A program made the translations under genes and the position numbers. Under the pieces are notes generated by a model. That model was not told where the DNA came from, did not search any database, and worked only from the letters and a program-made list of their open reading frames with translations. DNA of 64,000 nt from Galerina marginata (Eukaryota > Basidiomycota > Agaricomycetes > Agaricales > Galerinaceae): NCBI GenBank assembly GCA_023014335.1, contig JAECYW010000005.1, forward strand, positions 1,798,001 to 1,862,000, written 5' to 3'. This document shows positions 12,370-25,100 of this stretch, piece after piece (position 1 is the first letter of the stretch; each line of letters begins with the position of its first letter).

Positions 12370-13220
12370 TGCGTTAATTGCTTAAAACTAGGTTCGATAG
12401 CGAAGAGTAGAAAAGGTCACACCTAGTTTGTGTGTCCGCCAGTGATTAGAGAAAGTAATGTTTAGGAAGGAAATGGGCCACCAAAATGAAGTCCTTATTT
12501 ATAACCGTTCAACAAAGATGGGCCACGATTTCCAAGTTGAGTACGTTCCGTCGCAGGGCAGAGGACAATGGATGGCCAGGAAATTCCCTGAGAGGGATGT
12601 ACTATGGCCCACTACACGACTCTGCAATTGCCGGAATGGGGCGGCGTCGGTAACTACACACGAAAGGTAGTTTCAACAAGATATTTCTCGCTCAACTAAA
12701 GGGGAGGTCCTCCTTCTGCTATCAGATATTCGTGAAGGCGTCGACATATATCTGGTGTTGAAGTTGCTAATATAATCTAGAAAAGATTGCGGACATCACT
12801 ACCGTCTAAGATGTTCGACAAAAGAAGTCAGCCCGTCCCGCAAAGGTACTTCGAGGTCAGTGACGGCCAGAGGTGAGGAAGGATACCAGAACAGGCCAGA
12901 CCCTCGATTTAGCTTGGTTTAACAGTTGAGTAATAGGTCGTGTGCAAGAGTAGATTCGAAGGTCAGCAAATCCCTGCTAGCAAGCCCATCAAATTGAAGA
13001 AATAAGAACCCAATGCTAAGAAGAGAGATCAAAAACATTGACTGAGCCCATCCATGGAGAGGATTAAAATCCAATACCCTAGTGTCATGGAGGGTTGAAG
13101 AAAACATGGTGGACGACCGTGACAGAGTCATGCATGGGCATGTCCGAAAAATGGTCCACGTTGCAGCCCAAAAGCACTTCGGCGTCAGTCACGCCTTATT
13201 TTACGACCTTCTCTTTCAAT
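12370..13220. other. Divergent intergenic region
   Basis: Region between the 5' ends of an F-box gene (-) and the p24 gene (+). No coding sequence is recognised; it probably holds both promoters. Confidence 0.45.
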
Positions 13221-14075
13221 ATGTCGTCCTCGTCGCGGCCTTTCTTGCTGTCACCTCTTCCTCTTTTTCTACTCTTCTTGTCTTTGGTTCAGTCAGTTTT
13301 AGCTATAAAGTTCAACTTACCTGCATACCGCTATCCTCCATCAAAATGTATATGGAATGCAGCACACGCCAACTCACTCGTCATCGTCACAGCCAACGTC
13401 GGTCCAGGGGCCAACCAACGCGTCGACATTGAAATTGTGGACTCTGGAACTAACCGAAACATCTACCTAAGCAAGAAGGGCATAAAGGCCGAATCAAGGC
13501 TCGCTATTACCACACATTCGGAGGGAGAAGTTGGTGTGTGTCTTAAGAATTACATTGACGGAGGTGCGCACTTCATCTTATCTTCTGTCATATTTCAAAG
13601 TTGAGTTAACGCATACGACGGACAGATATTGGACACGATGAGCAGGGGAAACTGAGCCGTGTTATTGACCTGGACATTGATATTGGCGCTGACGCCGTTG
13701 ATTACAAGTGTGTACTTCATGAACAACGTTGGAAACCCAAGCCGAAACTGATCACTTCTACGAAATGCAGCGCCATCGCCAACCAAGAATCCCTCTCTGG
13801 ACTCGAAACTGAGATGCGCAAGCTGGAAGGTTTGGTCAAGGAGGTCGTAGACGAGATGAATTACCTGAAGAAGCGTGAAGAGAGATTCACGAGTACCAAC
13901 TGTACGCCTTATCACTTATTTACATTGAGTCTCTTCTAATGTATGTGGTACAGTCTCAACAAACCAACGGGTACAGAACTTTGCTTGGTTTACAATCGTA
14001 TCCCTGACCGGTCTGGGTGTATGGCAAATATTCCACCTCCGCGCTTTCTTCAAGAGAAAGTACCTTATCGACTAA
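13221..14075 (+). CDS. ERV25: p24 family cargo receptor, delta type (Erv25-like)
   Basis: Exons 13221-13563, 13626-13707, 13771-13901 and 13954-14075; every junction keeps frame and GT..AG ends. The order is: a signal peptide ending near SLVQSVLA, a GOLD domain with two cysteines (KCIW and VCLKN), the delta-class coiled-coil helix (SGLETEMRKLEGLVKEVVDE, MNYLKKREERF), one transmembrane segment (FTIVSLTGLGVWQIFHL) and a short cytosolic tail ending in FFKRKYLID with a dibasic and aromatic motif for COPI/COPII binding. p24 proteins cycle between ER and Golgi and help package cargo such as GPI-anchored proteins. The delta (Erv25/TMED10) assignment rests on the helix and tail. Confidence 0.92.
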
Positions 14076-16210
14076 TGGACATCCTATCGTATATCATTTG
14101 GCATAGTCTTCGGCAAGAGGATAGGAGGCTGTTCATCCCCCATAACGCCCTAACGCCCGAAAGTGCTGCGTCGAGTGCCTGTCTTGTATATACTCACACT
14201 CATCGGTTAGAATGGATATTTATTGTTCCCTGTGATTCGGGAAGCACCTCTGACCAAAGCCCGAGAAAATCTCGTTGCGTTTGTGATCGTCGCGTCTGGA
14301 GACATACTTTCGGGACGGTTTTATAATTGGTACGCGGGATGTCATATACTTATAAGATCACTACTTCTTTTTAGGTGCTTGTCGGAATGCTAATTACCTT
14401 CGTTCTTCACTCCACAGCTCAAGGAGTTGAAACCAAGTGCGTATCTCACAGAAGAATATAAGTGTCCGATTGCCCAGATTGACTACTGCAGTGAAAGTAC
14501 AGGGCGGTCTCCTACTCTTATCTTCCGGTGTGCCGTAAAATGTATTTCAAAAGTGCCAATTCTAAGAAATCAACATCCTCGATCAAGTGGTGCACACAAT
14601 GCCCGTATATTAACCCGAGTCAACCACGATTTGGTATAATAGACCAAGAAACTGACTTGCCCCTTAGGTGATACATAACTGCACTGAATCCCATAGACAA
14701 TCTTTCATCAACGAATTTCTTGCTCGGTTCCATGCGAAAGTGATCTCCCAGTTCTGTATTCGTGGAGCAAGATTTAATCCCCAAATTGAAACAGTTGGGT
14801 ACAGAACGCAGAACGTGTAGTGGCTCGGACGATGGGGGTCAAGACGTATCGCATGCCAATGCGGAACCTGTCGCTAAGTAGGTTTAAATCCTCCAAGTTT
14901 CCACCTAGACAAACCCAAATAATTGCTAACAGTTGGCCTTCAGATGCTTTCCATGACATTGGGTACGGTCCATTTCTAGCAGGTGTTCGAGAATCTTGGG
15001 CAAATGTTACTTCATCGTACGAAAGAGGAATCGGTGCTCGTAACTTCGAAAAATAGCTCTAAGGGAAGAGCCAGAACAATCGTTAAATCTGAAATCTGTT
15101 TGGATTCGCGCCTGGGCTCTTTCCTCAGGATGCTTGCGATGAAGCACAATTACCTATGAAATCCGTGAAAATATATTTCAATCCATGCGCTGACAATGAC
15201 ACTGGATAACTTGCCTCGCACCAACGGCGCACCACGGCTGCTGGTGTACTAATAGTAATAGTAACAACTTTTGCTTCCAGAGATCGGGGAGTGACCATAA
15301 ATTTCGCGCAATTTGTCTTGAGACGCGCCTGCAAAGCGGTGGAAAAAGTGTGTCCAGATGGTTAAGTCCGGTGGCCAGAATCCGCCAGATCTGAATGTCT
15401 GCTATCATCTATGTAGGCGTCCAAGACAACATGTCCAGAGTCACTGGAATACTGGGTTGGGTTGCTAATTGATCGGCAATTTTAGGCTCAGCACCGCCCT
15501 CCGGAAGACCATTTCGGCTTTGCTGTGATAATTGCACTCTAACCACAACTCATCCATGGCCATCTGCGGAGGTAAAGCTGAAGCTCATTGGTGAGTCTCT
15601 TTATGTAACATATTGCCTTGATAACCTGACCTTTCCCAAAGGCTTGATTCTCCCATCTTACTCGCCGCAAACATGCTCTCTATTTAGCTATTTCCTTTTC
15701 AAGTTCGCTGCTAGAGTGGTCGTTGAGATGGCCACTCCAAACTGAAAGCCTCCACCTGTGGGATACCACGTTGACGCATCACACAAATTTGTTGTGACCG
15801 TATTGGCATGGGTGTCATAGCGGAGTCGGGAGGCATTGAGGTGTCGAAGTCAAAGAAGGAGATTGGTTCTTTATCTTCACCCGTGCCGATGTCAACTAAG
15901 CTCGCAGGGGACCACCGCACGAAACTCCAACGGTCACAGAAAAGATTAGCCACTCTTAAGTATGGTTGTTACTATATCACCCTTGACACTTTTTTTTGAC
16001 GATATCTTTTTCCAGTGCAACGCCTATTTTTTGCATTATAAACCTTGCTTGAACACACTCAAAATCCAATCAATGTAATTCATTTCTTTCAAGTTCTCCC
16101 AAGATTTCGGCTGATCAACAGTGCCTAAATAGACCCCCACTGTGGCTCTGAATCTAACCATCAACCTGCTCTCTTTTCGATTCCTTTGATTCAACGAAAA
16201 AACGGCCGCG
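14076..16210. other. Intergenic region, nothing recognised
   Basis: About 2.1 kb with only short frames that show no family similarity. Degenerate coding remnants cannot be excluded, but none is supported. Confidence 0.4.
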
Positions 16211-17791
16211 ATGCCTCCCATCAACGATTTCGCGACGGAAATTCTTCTCAGTATCTTCATGTTCAATAGCGCCCAGGATTGTTATCACCCACACGACCCC
16301 ACGGTGACAGCAATGGCCACCTCTCAAGTTTGCCAGCGTTGGAGGAAAATCGCTCTTGACTACCCTCCTCTGTGGGCTGCAAGCTTCGACCTCTCCAGGC
16401 CATTGTCGTTGTTGCGCAATGCCATTATCCCCCGGTGTGGCGGTCACGATCTGGACACCATCGTGTTTCCCAGTATCACCCAGGTTTTTCTGCAAAATGA
16501 ACATTGGAAACATATTGCTCGAAGAGACAATGCGATCCCTATCGTTAATATGCCTTCCGACGACCATTTTGAGGTATCTAACTTCGCCGAGCGCCTATCT
16601 TTCGTATCCACAATACTGGCTCAAGGAACCAAAAGGCTGATTCTCAAAATTCCAGACGATGAACGGTTCCCGTTGGATGCAGCACTATTGTGTCACGACC
16701 TGACGCGCCTTGACAAGCTCGTCCTGATGATTGATCCAGCCATCTGGGCTCATCGCGACGAATGTTCTTTAATCGGCCTAGATGAAGCCCTCGAGGCGGC
16801 GTCAGAACCTTGGATGATGTGCACTTTGCACCTTCAAGGTATCGGCGTAAATCTCAACTCAAGAGCTTTCGCGATGCTCGAAGAACTGGTCGTTCATGAT
16901 CTTCCCATCTCAGTCGGTTATACACCTGATAGGATGCTTGACGTTCTCAAAGGAATGCCAAAACTCAAACGATTGGATCTTGTCGATGTGACTCTGACCA
17001 GCGAATGGCAAGATCATTTGTTCGGCTATCCACAGATTTTAACGGTTCTCAAAGGCCATGTCGAACTACCAAATCTCGTTTGTCTGACGCTCTCTGGACC
17101 GATTGACCACGTCGCCAATCTATTCTGCTCGATGAAACTTCCGACGGCGTGCAAATTGAAATTGGTTTGCGAAATGATGGGCTCAATCCTTAACCCCGAA
17201 GATCTGATTCATGAAATTTTAGAAGAGATCTCGGTGAGATTCTTGGAGGAACTGGTATTAACGGGAACATTTGCCGTCGAGGTTATACCTGGAATGTGCT
17301 GCTTCAGGTTCCCCATAGAAGCCAACACTATGGAGTCGTTCCACCTTGTGTTTATGTGGGATCCACGTCCATCTCATGCATCGGAAACAGGTAGTGGACC
17401 GCTCATCGACCCACTCACCGTGGTCAATCTTGTTTCTCGCAGCCTTGGGAAGTCATGCCAGAATGACATTTGCGAACTCAATCTCAGGTATGATGCCCCT
17501 CTGCCTGCTGACTCGGAGCTGCATCGCGAGGTCATCTTGGCCTTCCTGGAGCACTTCCCCAATGTCAATGTATTGCACGTAATGACAAACAAGACTTTCG
17601 TATTCCTCTTGCCTTATTTTGAAGCCCTGCTTTCGGATTGGGAAGAATGCCAATCTGTCATTTCCCTGGATGTACTACCCTCGTTGAAAACCATCGTGTT
17701 CCTGGAAGTGGACTTCTCGACGCTTCTTCATACCAGAACATCCACACTGGGGGACATCTTATTGGAGTACCTCTGTCATCGCAGCTATTAA
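16211..17791 (+). CDS. F-box/LRR-like protein, paralog of 10633-12369
   Basis: An intronless frame of 526 residues. The F-box is at the very N-terminus (INDFATEILLSIFMFN) and closes with SQVCQRWRKIALDYPPLWAA. Between them lies QDCYHPHDPTV, matching the same insert in the gene at 10633-12369. Further shared blocks include an RLILK patch near residue 140 and a late LLPYFE patch, showing full-length homology. It lies on the opposite strand from its paralog, with the p24 gene between them. Function is inferred only from the family (SCF substrate adaptor). Confidence 0.8.
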   Translation: MPPINDFATEILLSIFMFNSAQDCYHPHDPTVTAMATSQVCQRWRKIALDYPPLWAASFDLSRPLSLLRNAIIPRCGGHDLDTIVFPSITQVFLQNEHWKHIARRDNAIPIVNMPSDDHFEVSNFAERLSFVSTILAQGTKRLILKIPDDERFPLDAALLCHDLTRLDKLVLMIDPAIWAHRDECSLIGLDEALEAASEPWMMCTLHLQGIGVNLNSRAFAMLEELVVHDLPISVGYTPDRMLDVLKGMPKLKRLDLVDVTLTSEWQDHLFGYPQILTVLKGHVELPNLVCLTLSGPIDHVANLFCSMKLPTACKLKLVCEMMGSILNPEDLIHEILEEISVRFLEELVLTGTFAVEVIPGMCCFRFPIEANTMESFHLVFMWDPRPSHASETGSGPLIDPLTVVNLVSRSLGKSCQNDICELNLRYDAPLPADSELHREVILAFLEHFPNVNVLHVMTNKTFVFLLPYFEALLSDWEECQSVISLDVLPSLKTIVFLEVDFSTLLHTRTSTLGDILLEYLCHRSY

Positions 17792-17998
17792 TTGGACATG
17801 CATTCCCTATGCAATGCAGATGGAAAGAAGGCCAATTAAAGAGCATCATCTTGGCTGACTGCGTCAATATGGAATCTGGATGACATTGCAGTGAGTGGAA
17901 TTGGGGCATATGGAGTACAGATACTGCAAAGTAAATCATAGTACAAAGTAATTAGTCTGAAAATGTACACATTTATTCGCAAATACTGCCTGGGACAG

Positions 17999-18862
17999 TC
18001 AAAGAGCATGTGTGCTTTTCCCTTCATTTGCATAACCATAGGCATCACTCCATGTCAACGACTTCCATTTCTTTGGCTGCGCACACGCCTCGGCAAAATC
18101 TCTGATCGCCAATGCCATCTGCCGCGCGCACCGTTCAGCAGATATATAACCAGTGGCCGTACCCAGTCCAGTCATTAAGACCTTGCGAATGGGAGTGCCT
18201 TTGCCTGAATCTTTGACCGCCCTGTTATGTTGGTCCAAGGATACCAGAAGTGACCACATAACGTTATAGACGAGTTCTTTATTCCATGTGACCACTTCCG
18301 GGACACGCATTGTGGGGCAGAGAGCGATGAACGAACATTGGTGCTGGTTCTTTGCGCAGGTTGAGCCTTCTAGTGGGATGATGGTGCATGTCCCAGGCGG
18401 GGCAAAGCCTCTCCAGCGATCGTAAAGCACCGACTGCACGTGGCGTGTCGGTTCGTGGTAGTCGTCTGGGGAGAGGGTTTCTGATATGTAGTGGTCAAAT
18501 CTGAAAGAATCGCAGTCAATTGTCTTCGGTTAGACTACTGCGAAGTACATTATGGCAATAGGTGAAAGTACTTGCCCGCCGTCCAGAAATCCGTACGAGT
18601 TAGCAGGCGAGACAATGCAATCGAATTGGTTGTGAGGCGATTCAAGAGCAGAGAGCATTGAGGACACCGTCGTGAACTTGCCTCGAATGTTATCAGGTAC
18701 GAGTTCTGCGAATGCGTCGTTCCACGCTTTGACTAGGGCGCCTGAGCGGTCCAAGAGAATGAATTCAAGATCGTCCATAGGTGCAAGTGGGTTCCAGGTG
18801 ATGATCTTCCTTGCAGAGTCAACAACTTTAGTGCTTGCCCACGAGCTGACTATGTGGCCCAT
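17999..18862 (-). CDS. Macro domain protein
   Basis: Minus-strand exons 18862-18576 and 18500-17999 (about 262 residues). The intron starts with GC, not GT (GGGCAAGT context), and ends CAG; only this splice restores the macro-domain signature IVSPANSYGFLDGGFDHYIS, in which DGG and F come from different exons. Other family landmarks are GTCTIIPLEG and LMTGLGTATGYISAERCARQMA. Macro domains bind or hydrolyse ADP-ribose or related nucleotides; the Asn of PANSYG and the Gly-rich loop are present, so binding is plausible, but activity is unproven. An ATG at 18778 (MDDLEFILLDRSG) is an equally good start and fits the fold better. Confidence 0.85.
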
Positions 18863-19208
18863 GGGTATAACATTTAATGAGAAAGGTTAAGACTGCAATT
18901 TGACTGCAATTCCGGAACCCGCAGCTTTGGCTAGCTACGGGCCGGCGGCAACAACTTATGTCTACTGCCTCATCCACCACCACCACCATCGCTGAAAAGA
19001 ACAGCGGTCTGCTTGAAGATTGTTTCGTTGAAAGCTTAGAAGATGCAAACAGCCCAATTGTATTGCATCTTCTATTAGATCAACAATAAAGTAGTTACTA
19101 GTTACTACTCCCACCCCTTCGAATACGACCAGTTCAAGTTTCCCTGCTGTCCGAGTCACACTACTCAATCTCCTTTGGATGACCATAACTCGCGACCGGC
19201 AATATGTG
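18863..19208. other. Spacer; lower copy of the kinase duplication flank
   Basis: This spacer resembles 20640-20923 in order and content: a CCACCATC repeat patch, then gaaagcttaga and TAGTTACT blocks. The duplicated unit therefore extends beyond the kinase coding region into the 3' flank. Confidence 0.55.
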
Positions 19209-20619
19209 TTATTTCTCTTCCAACTTGAAGCACGCTAGTTCTCTGACTGCATCGCGTGCAGTCAGTCGATCCTGCGGCTCATACACAAATATCCCTGTCA
19301 ACACATTCTGCAAGGCTCGTCTTTGGTCTGGTGGAAGCAAAGGTGCATTGATGCGAACACCCAATGGCTCTGGGGCCCTGTTCGCTTTGGTATCACCTAT
19401 CCTATTTTCGGCCTCGTCAAAGTACTCGGAACGAGCTTCCCAGCGTGTCCACCACCTATCTGGAGGCCTGCCCAGGAGACGCACCATCTCAGATACAACT
19501 TTGTCCCTGGAGCACCCAGGCGCCCCTCGTATCACTGTCGCGCCCTCCGTCCCGCACCCGGTCAAGATCTGGTGCATCGTGTTGCCCATCGCCCACATGT
19601 CCGATGCGGGGCTCACCAGCTCGCCAAAAATGACCTCGGGGGCGGCATGCACGCTGGGACAATTCAGTTTTCGTTTTACGCCTTCTGGGCGTGCAGGGTC
19701 GTGGAGTGAGGCCTCACTAAAGTCGCAGATCTTGAGCTGCACCAGGGATGGGGTTTCGAAGATGGTTTCGAGGAATGGGGAGTGGCCCGGTGAGTAGACT
19801 ACATATCGTGGTACATGCGGGGCGCTGTACGGCGGACTGGTGCCTGGGACGACGCGGAGAGAAGTTGTTTCTGGTTTGCCGAAGTATTTCTCTATGTTCT
19901 CCTGAGACTCAAGCAAGAACGAGTGGTATAACATGTTTCCTAAATGGAGGTCTTGAAGACGGTAAGAATTTTTTCAAGTTAATGTATGGTTACGACCTAC
20001 CCCCGTGGACGATGTTACAAGAGTGAAGATACTCCACTCCTTGGGCAAGTTGCGGTATAAGCGCCTGTGCACTCTCGAGCGGGAGGCTGTCAAAGGAATC
20101 CAAGGTGCAAAGATACATCGAAAGGCTGGGCCCTGAGACCTCCGTGACGACACACAGATGCGTGCCATTTGGCCCTTTGTGAAAAAAAGAGTCAAGGAAC
20201 TGTAAGACGAAGCGCTTGCCTGACCCGGAACCCGTGGTCGAGCGACGGAGAACATCAAGCTCAGTGCCGGAGGACTCCTCGGATGCGTCCGCACTGAGTA
20301 TCTTCAATGACGCGTATATATTCTGGATCTCGTCCCGGACGAGCCAGACAGTGGAGTAGCTGCCATATCCGAGCTTATTCACGACTGTGTATCGCTTGTC
20401 TTGAAATTTGTCGCCTAGATGCACGGGGTGGAAACCCCCCGGTCGATAGTTAAGGTAGCGCTCAAGTTCAGCGCCCTGTATGTAAGGGTTGTTTCCCATT
20501 GCTTTGTGAAGGGCAAAAGAAGGGTAGCGTCGCAGGAAATGCCTGCGAAAAGGAGATTTAGATTTCTTCCCGGTGATAGTAAGTGTAAGGCCCGGCGGCG
20601 GGGAGGGGCCCACTTCCAT
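19209..20619 (-). CDS. SRPK-like Ser/Thr protein kinase, copy 1
   Basis: Minus-strand exons 20619-20001 and 19951-19209; the 49 bp intron falls inside the catalytic loop and rebuilds VHGDLHLGN. The kinase domain begins with the SRPK-family lead-in YRPGGFHPVHLGDKF. The Gly loop is LGYGSYSTVWL, the Lys strand YASLKIL and the C-helix Glu TELDVLRR. The catalytic loop reads HGD where HRD is usual, and the metal-binding motif is DFS rather than DFG; the Asp residues and the Asn are kept, so it may be active. APEVIF and DMWAMGN follow. The spacer between the lobes is much shorter than in canonical SR-protein kinases, so substrates cannot be assumed. An alternative ATG at 20499 matches the start used by copy 2. 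Confidence 0.85.
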
Positions 20620-20923
20620 TTATAGTGTAGTTCGTCATTTACCACCATCACCACCACTGGTGAAAAAAAGGAACTCCCAAATTGTTTCTTTGAAAGCTTA
20701 GAAATGGGAAACAAAATTTACATGTACACGGAAATTACACTATCCCAACTACGTTGCATCTTTTATTAGGTGAACGATACGTAGTTACTCAATAGTTACG
20801 ACCCAGGCGTTTGAATGCGAATTATGTGGCCCAGCCTGCCCAACAGTAAGTTTACCTGCTGTCAGTGCCACTGCATCACTTATCATACTTCAGAAGACCA
20901 TGGCTCGCGACCGGCAGTTTGTG

Positions 20924-22211
20924 TTATTTCTCTTCCAACTTGAAGCACGCCAGTTCTCTAACTACATCGCGTGCAGTCAAACGATCTTGCGGCTCGTACA
21001 CAAATATCCCTGCCAATACTTTCTGCAAGGCTTGTTGTTCGTCTAGTGGAAGGTAATCCGCCCTGAAGCGAATACCCGATGGCTTTGGGGTCTTGTTCGC
21101 TTTGGTATCACCTATCCAGTTTTCTGCCTCGTCAAAGTATTTGGAACGCGCTTCCCAACGAGTCCACCACCTGTCTGGAGGCCTGCCCAGGAGGCGCACC
21201 ATCTGGGACACAACTTCGTCCCTGGAGCACCCAGGCGCTCCTCGTATCACTGTCGCACCTTCCCTGCCCCCGGTCAAGATCTGATGCATCGTATTACCCA
21301 TCGCCCACATGTCCGATGCGGGGCTTACTAGCTCGTCAAAAATGACCTCGGGGGCGGCGTGCACGCTTGGACAGTTCAGCTTCCGTTTTACACCTTCTGG
21401 GCGTGCAGGGTCGTGTAGTGAGGCCTCGCTGAAGTCGCAGATCTTGAGCTGCACCAGTGATGGGGTTTCGAAAATGGCCTCGAGGAGAGAGGTCTGGTCC
21501 GGAGTGTGGACAACGTAGCATGGTACATGCGGGGCGCTGTACGGCGGACTGGCGCCAAGGCGGATGCGGAGAGAAGTTTTTTGTGGTCTGCCGAAGAATT
21601 TTTCTATGTTCTCCTGAGACTCAAGTAGGGACGAGTGGTATAATATGTTTCCTAAATGGAGGTCTTGAAGACGGTAAGAATTCTTTCAAGCTGATGTATG
21701 ATTACGACTTACCCCCGTGTACGATGTTACAAGAGTGAAGATACTCCATTCCTTGGGCAAGTTGTGGTATAAGCGCCCGTGCACTCTCGAGTGGGAGTTC
21801 TCCAAAGTCAGATATTGCGTCCAGCCACATCGAAAGGCTGGGCCCCGAAACCTCCGTGACGACACACAGATGCGTGCCATTTGGTCCCTTGTGAATAAAA
21901 GAGTCGAGGAACTGTAAGACAAAGCGCTTGCCTGACCCAGAACCAGTGGTCGAGCGACGGAGAACATCAAGCTCAGTGCCGGAGGACCACTCGGATGCGT
22001 CCGCGCTGAGTATCTTCAACGACGCGTATACATTCTGAATCTCGTCGCGGACCAGCCAGACAGTAGAGAAGGAACCATATCCGAGTTTGTTCACGACTGT
22101 GTATCGCTTGTCTTGAAATTTGTCGCCTAAATGCACGGGGTGGAAGCCCCCCGGTCGATAATTGGGGTAGCGCTCAAGTCCGGCGTCCTGTATGTACGGG
22201 TTCCTGCTCAT
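20924..22211 (-). CDS. SRPK-like Ser/Thr protein kinase, copy 2
   Basis: Minus-strand exons 22211-21713 and 21663-20924, with the intron at the same catalytic-loop position as copy 1. Protein identity to the gene at 19209-20619 is high across the whole length, including HGD, DFS and APEVIF. Differences cluster in the hinge segment (SLSMWLDAISDFGELP against SLSMYLCTLDSFDSLP) and in the C-lobe loop before LPLDEQQALQ. The longer N-terminal extension of copy 1 is out of frame here, with a stop soon after the equivalent ATG, so the start is placed at 22211 (MSRNPYIQ). Both copies are head to tail, so they arose by tandem duplication. Confidence 0.85.
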
Positions 22212-22745
22212 TGCTTGGTGAAGGGCAAAAGAAGAGGAGCGTCGCAGGAAATGGCTGCGTACAGGAGACTTAGATCTCCATGCCCGGTAGTAGTAGGGTG
22301 TGGCCCACTTCCATATATAGTGACATCGCCGGATCTGGTCACTGATCACCAGTGATCAGTCCCGAAAGACGCCCTGAAGTGACTGAATCCAGCTGTGGCC
22401 AACACTCTCGACAGCCTTCTGCCTCTCAGATTTGGCATCTCTTACATGATCCCCTCAGGCTTAACGTCGCTAATTGATCGTCTTTATCAGAATAGAACAG
22501 CTACACTACAGTAATTGTGATTGAGCACATACCAGCTTTCCCCTGTCCAGGTACAATGGGCTTCTTCCTCTATCCAAAACTAAGGTCCTGTCTAACTTCC
22601 TCGGAATCAGCAGAAATTCTCAAGTTGCACATTTCTGAAACCGGCCCGCACGACATCCGAGAACCCACAAAAAAGACAGCAACTGACCCATTTAGAACTG
22701 AGAAATCCTTCGGTCAACAGTCATGCAAAAGATTCATTCTATCCG
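22212..22745. other. Divergent promoter region
   Basis: Lies between the kinase copy 2 start (-) and the dehydratase start (+). The first 150 bp still match the upstream part of kinase copy 1; a short GATCAGTGATC palindrome-like patch occurs near 22341-22358. No gene is seen. Confidence 0.45.
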
Positions 22746-24365
22746 ATGTCCACAATCATCATGGCTCCTTCTCCCATCTCAAAAATCGAAGTAAGCACTC
22801 CACCTGCAAGTTTGTGCGAACAGCTTGTTCACGTTCTACATGAACCTTGTCCATCCAGACATTCCGTGTCCCACCCCGCTGGCTCTTCGTTCGTGTTGAG
22901 ACTGAGGACGGGATCGTCGGGTGGGGGGAGGGCACGCTCGAAGGGCACACGGAAGCCATCGAAGGCGCGTTCCACGACCTGCAACGGTTCGTGGGCGCCG
23001 ACGCCGACAACATCCAGGACATATGGCAAACGGCCTTCCGGGGACGATTCTATCGAGGAGGTCCGGTTTTGATGGTGGGTCATGCATCTGGCGTTTTGGC
23101 GAGAGAAACCTTGATTAATTTTCGTTCGAAGAGCGCACTTTCCGGCCTCGATATCGCGTTGTGGGATATCAAAGGGAAGAAACTGGGTGTGCCCGTGTAT
23201 CAGCTGCTCGGAGGAAAAGTACGCGATAAGATCCGTGTGTATGGCTGGATCGGAGGAGACGACTTTGGGCACCTAAAGGAGCAGGCGCAAAGGCGGAAGG
23301 ACCAGGGCTTCACTGCTGTGAAGATGAATGCTGTTGGTGAGCATTCCCTTGGGCAAATAGAACTGTGGAGAGTACACTGACTTAACCGGATTTTGAATCT
23401 GCAGAGTCGATCGCATGGATCGATTCACCAACTGTCCTCGACACCGCGGTGAAGAGGGTACAGGACATCCGCGCCTTAGGACTCGACGTTGGGGTCGACT
23501 TCCATGGTAGGCTGCACAAAGGTATGGCGAGGCAGCTTGCAAGGTTACTGGAGCCGCATCGGCCGTTCTTCATCGAAGGTGCATGCTTTCCTATCTTGCT
23601 TCTTCGCAGAGCCCGACTTGACAACCTCCTTGTCCTCTGCAGAGCCACTTCTGCCATCGCACCCCCAAGAAACGGCGGACCTCGCCAAACTAGTCAGCAC
23701 GCCTATCGCTCTGGGCGAAAGGCTCTTCACCAGAAACGATTTTCGACCTTATTTCGAGAGCCGAGCGATTGATATCGCTCAACCTGATGTTTGTGGTGTC
23801 TTTCCCGTCCAAGGCCTCGAACCCTGATGAATAACCGTCGCATAAACCATGCAGGTATCCCACTGTGGTGGGATCAGCGAGTTGCACCGCATAGCCTCTA
23901 TGGCGGAGACGTATGACGTTGGGGTGGCGCCTCATTGTCCACTAGGACCGATCGCACTTGCTGCATGCATCCAAGTCGGCACTGCAGTTCCAAATTGTGA
24001 GTGCGTTGCCAAGGCTGAGCGGACAACGAGAACTAACTGAAACTTGGTTTTGGGAATAGTTTTTATACAGGAAATGAGCTGGGAGGTGGGTGTTACACGT
24101 TTCGGTGCAGGACGATGGATTTCTATTGACTTGTTGTCAGATTCACTATAACCAAGCAGACGTAGCTGATCTGCACACTTACCTTATCGACCCGAGGGTG
24201 TTCGAAGTCAGTAATGGCCATGTGGACATTCTGAAAGCACCTGGACTGGGTATCAAGATAAACGAACAGTTGGTCCGAGATAAAGCAGAGACCTATATTA
24301 ACAATGAGTCAGCTTGGAGAAATCCTGTATGGAGAGGCGAAGATGGAAGCTTGAGGGAGTGGTAA
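22746..24365 (+). CDS. Galactonate dehydratase-like, enolase superfamily
   Basis: Eight exons, 22746-22790, 22859-23074, 23132-23336, 23405-23578, 23643-23788, 23855-23996, 24060-24085 and 24141-24365, give 392 residues with every phase matching. The protein has the mandelate racemase/enolase layout: a capping N-terminal domain ([17 protein letters not shown]), then a barrel with [13 protein letters not shown], a basic Lys strand ([10 protein letters not shown]), metal ligands VDFHGR, FIEEP and GER, and the acid/base His in APHCPLGP. The DFHGR plus APHCPLGP pair is typical of D-galactonate dehydratases, which convert galactonate to 2-keto-3-deoxygalactonate. Specificity could extend to other sugar acids. 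Cytosolic; no signal peptide. Confidence 0.9.
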
Positions 24366-24504
24366 ACCTCTAGGATATCTAGACTTAAAAGGCACTTCCA
24401 ACGAAAGGTGTCCGATGCAAAAGGTTTAATAATTAAGGTGTGAAGAATAATACACGATGCAAGATACAACCTCGGAAGTACAGATAGCAAAAAAAAGATA
24501 TAAT

Positions 24505-25100
<596 letters not shown>

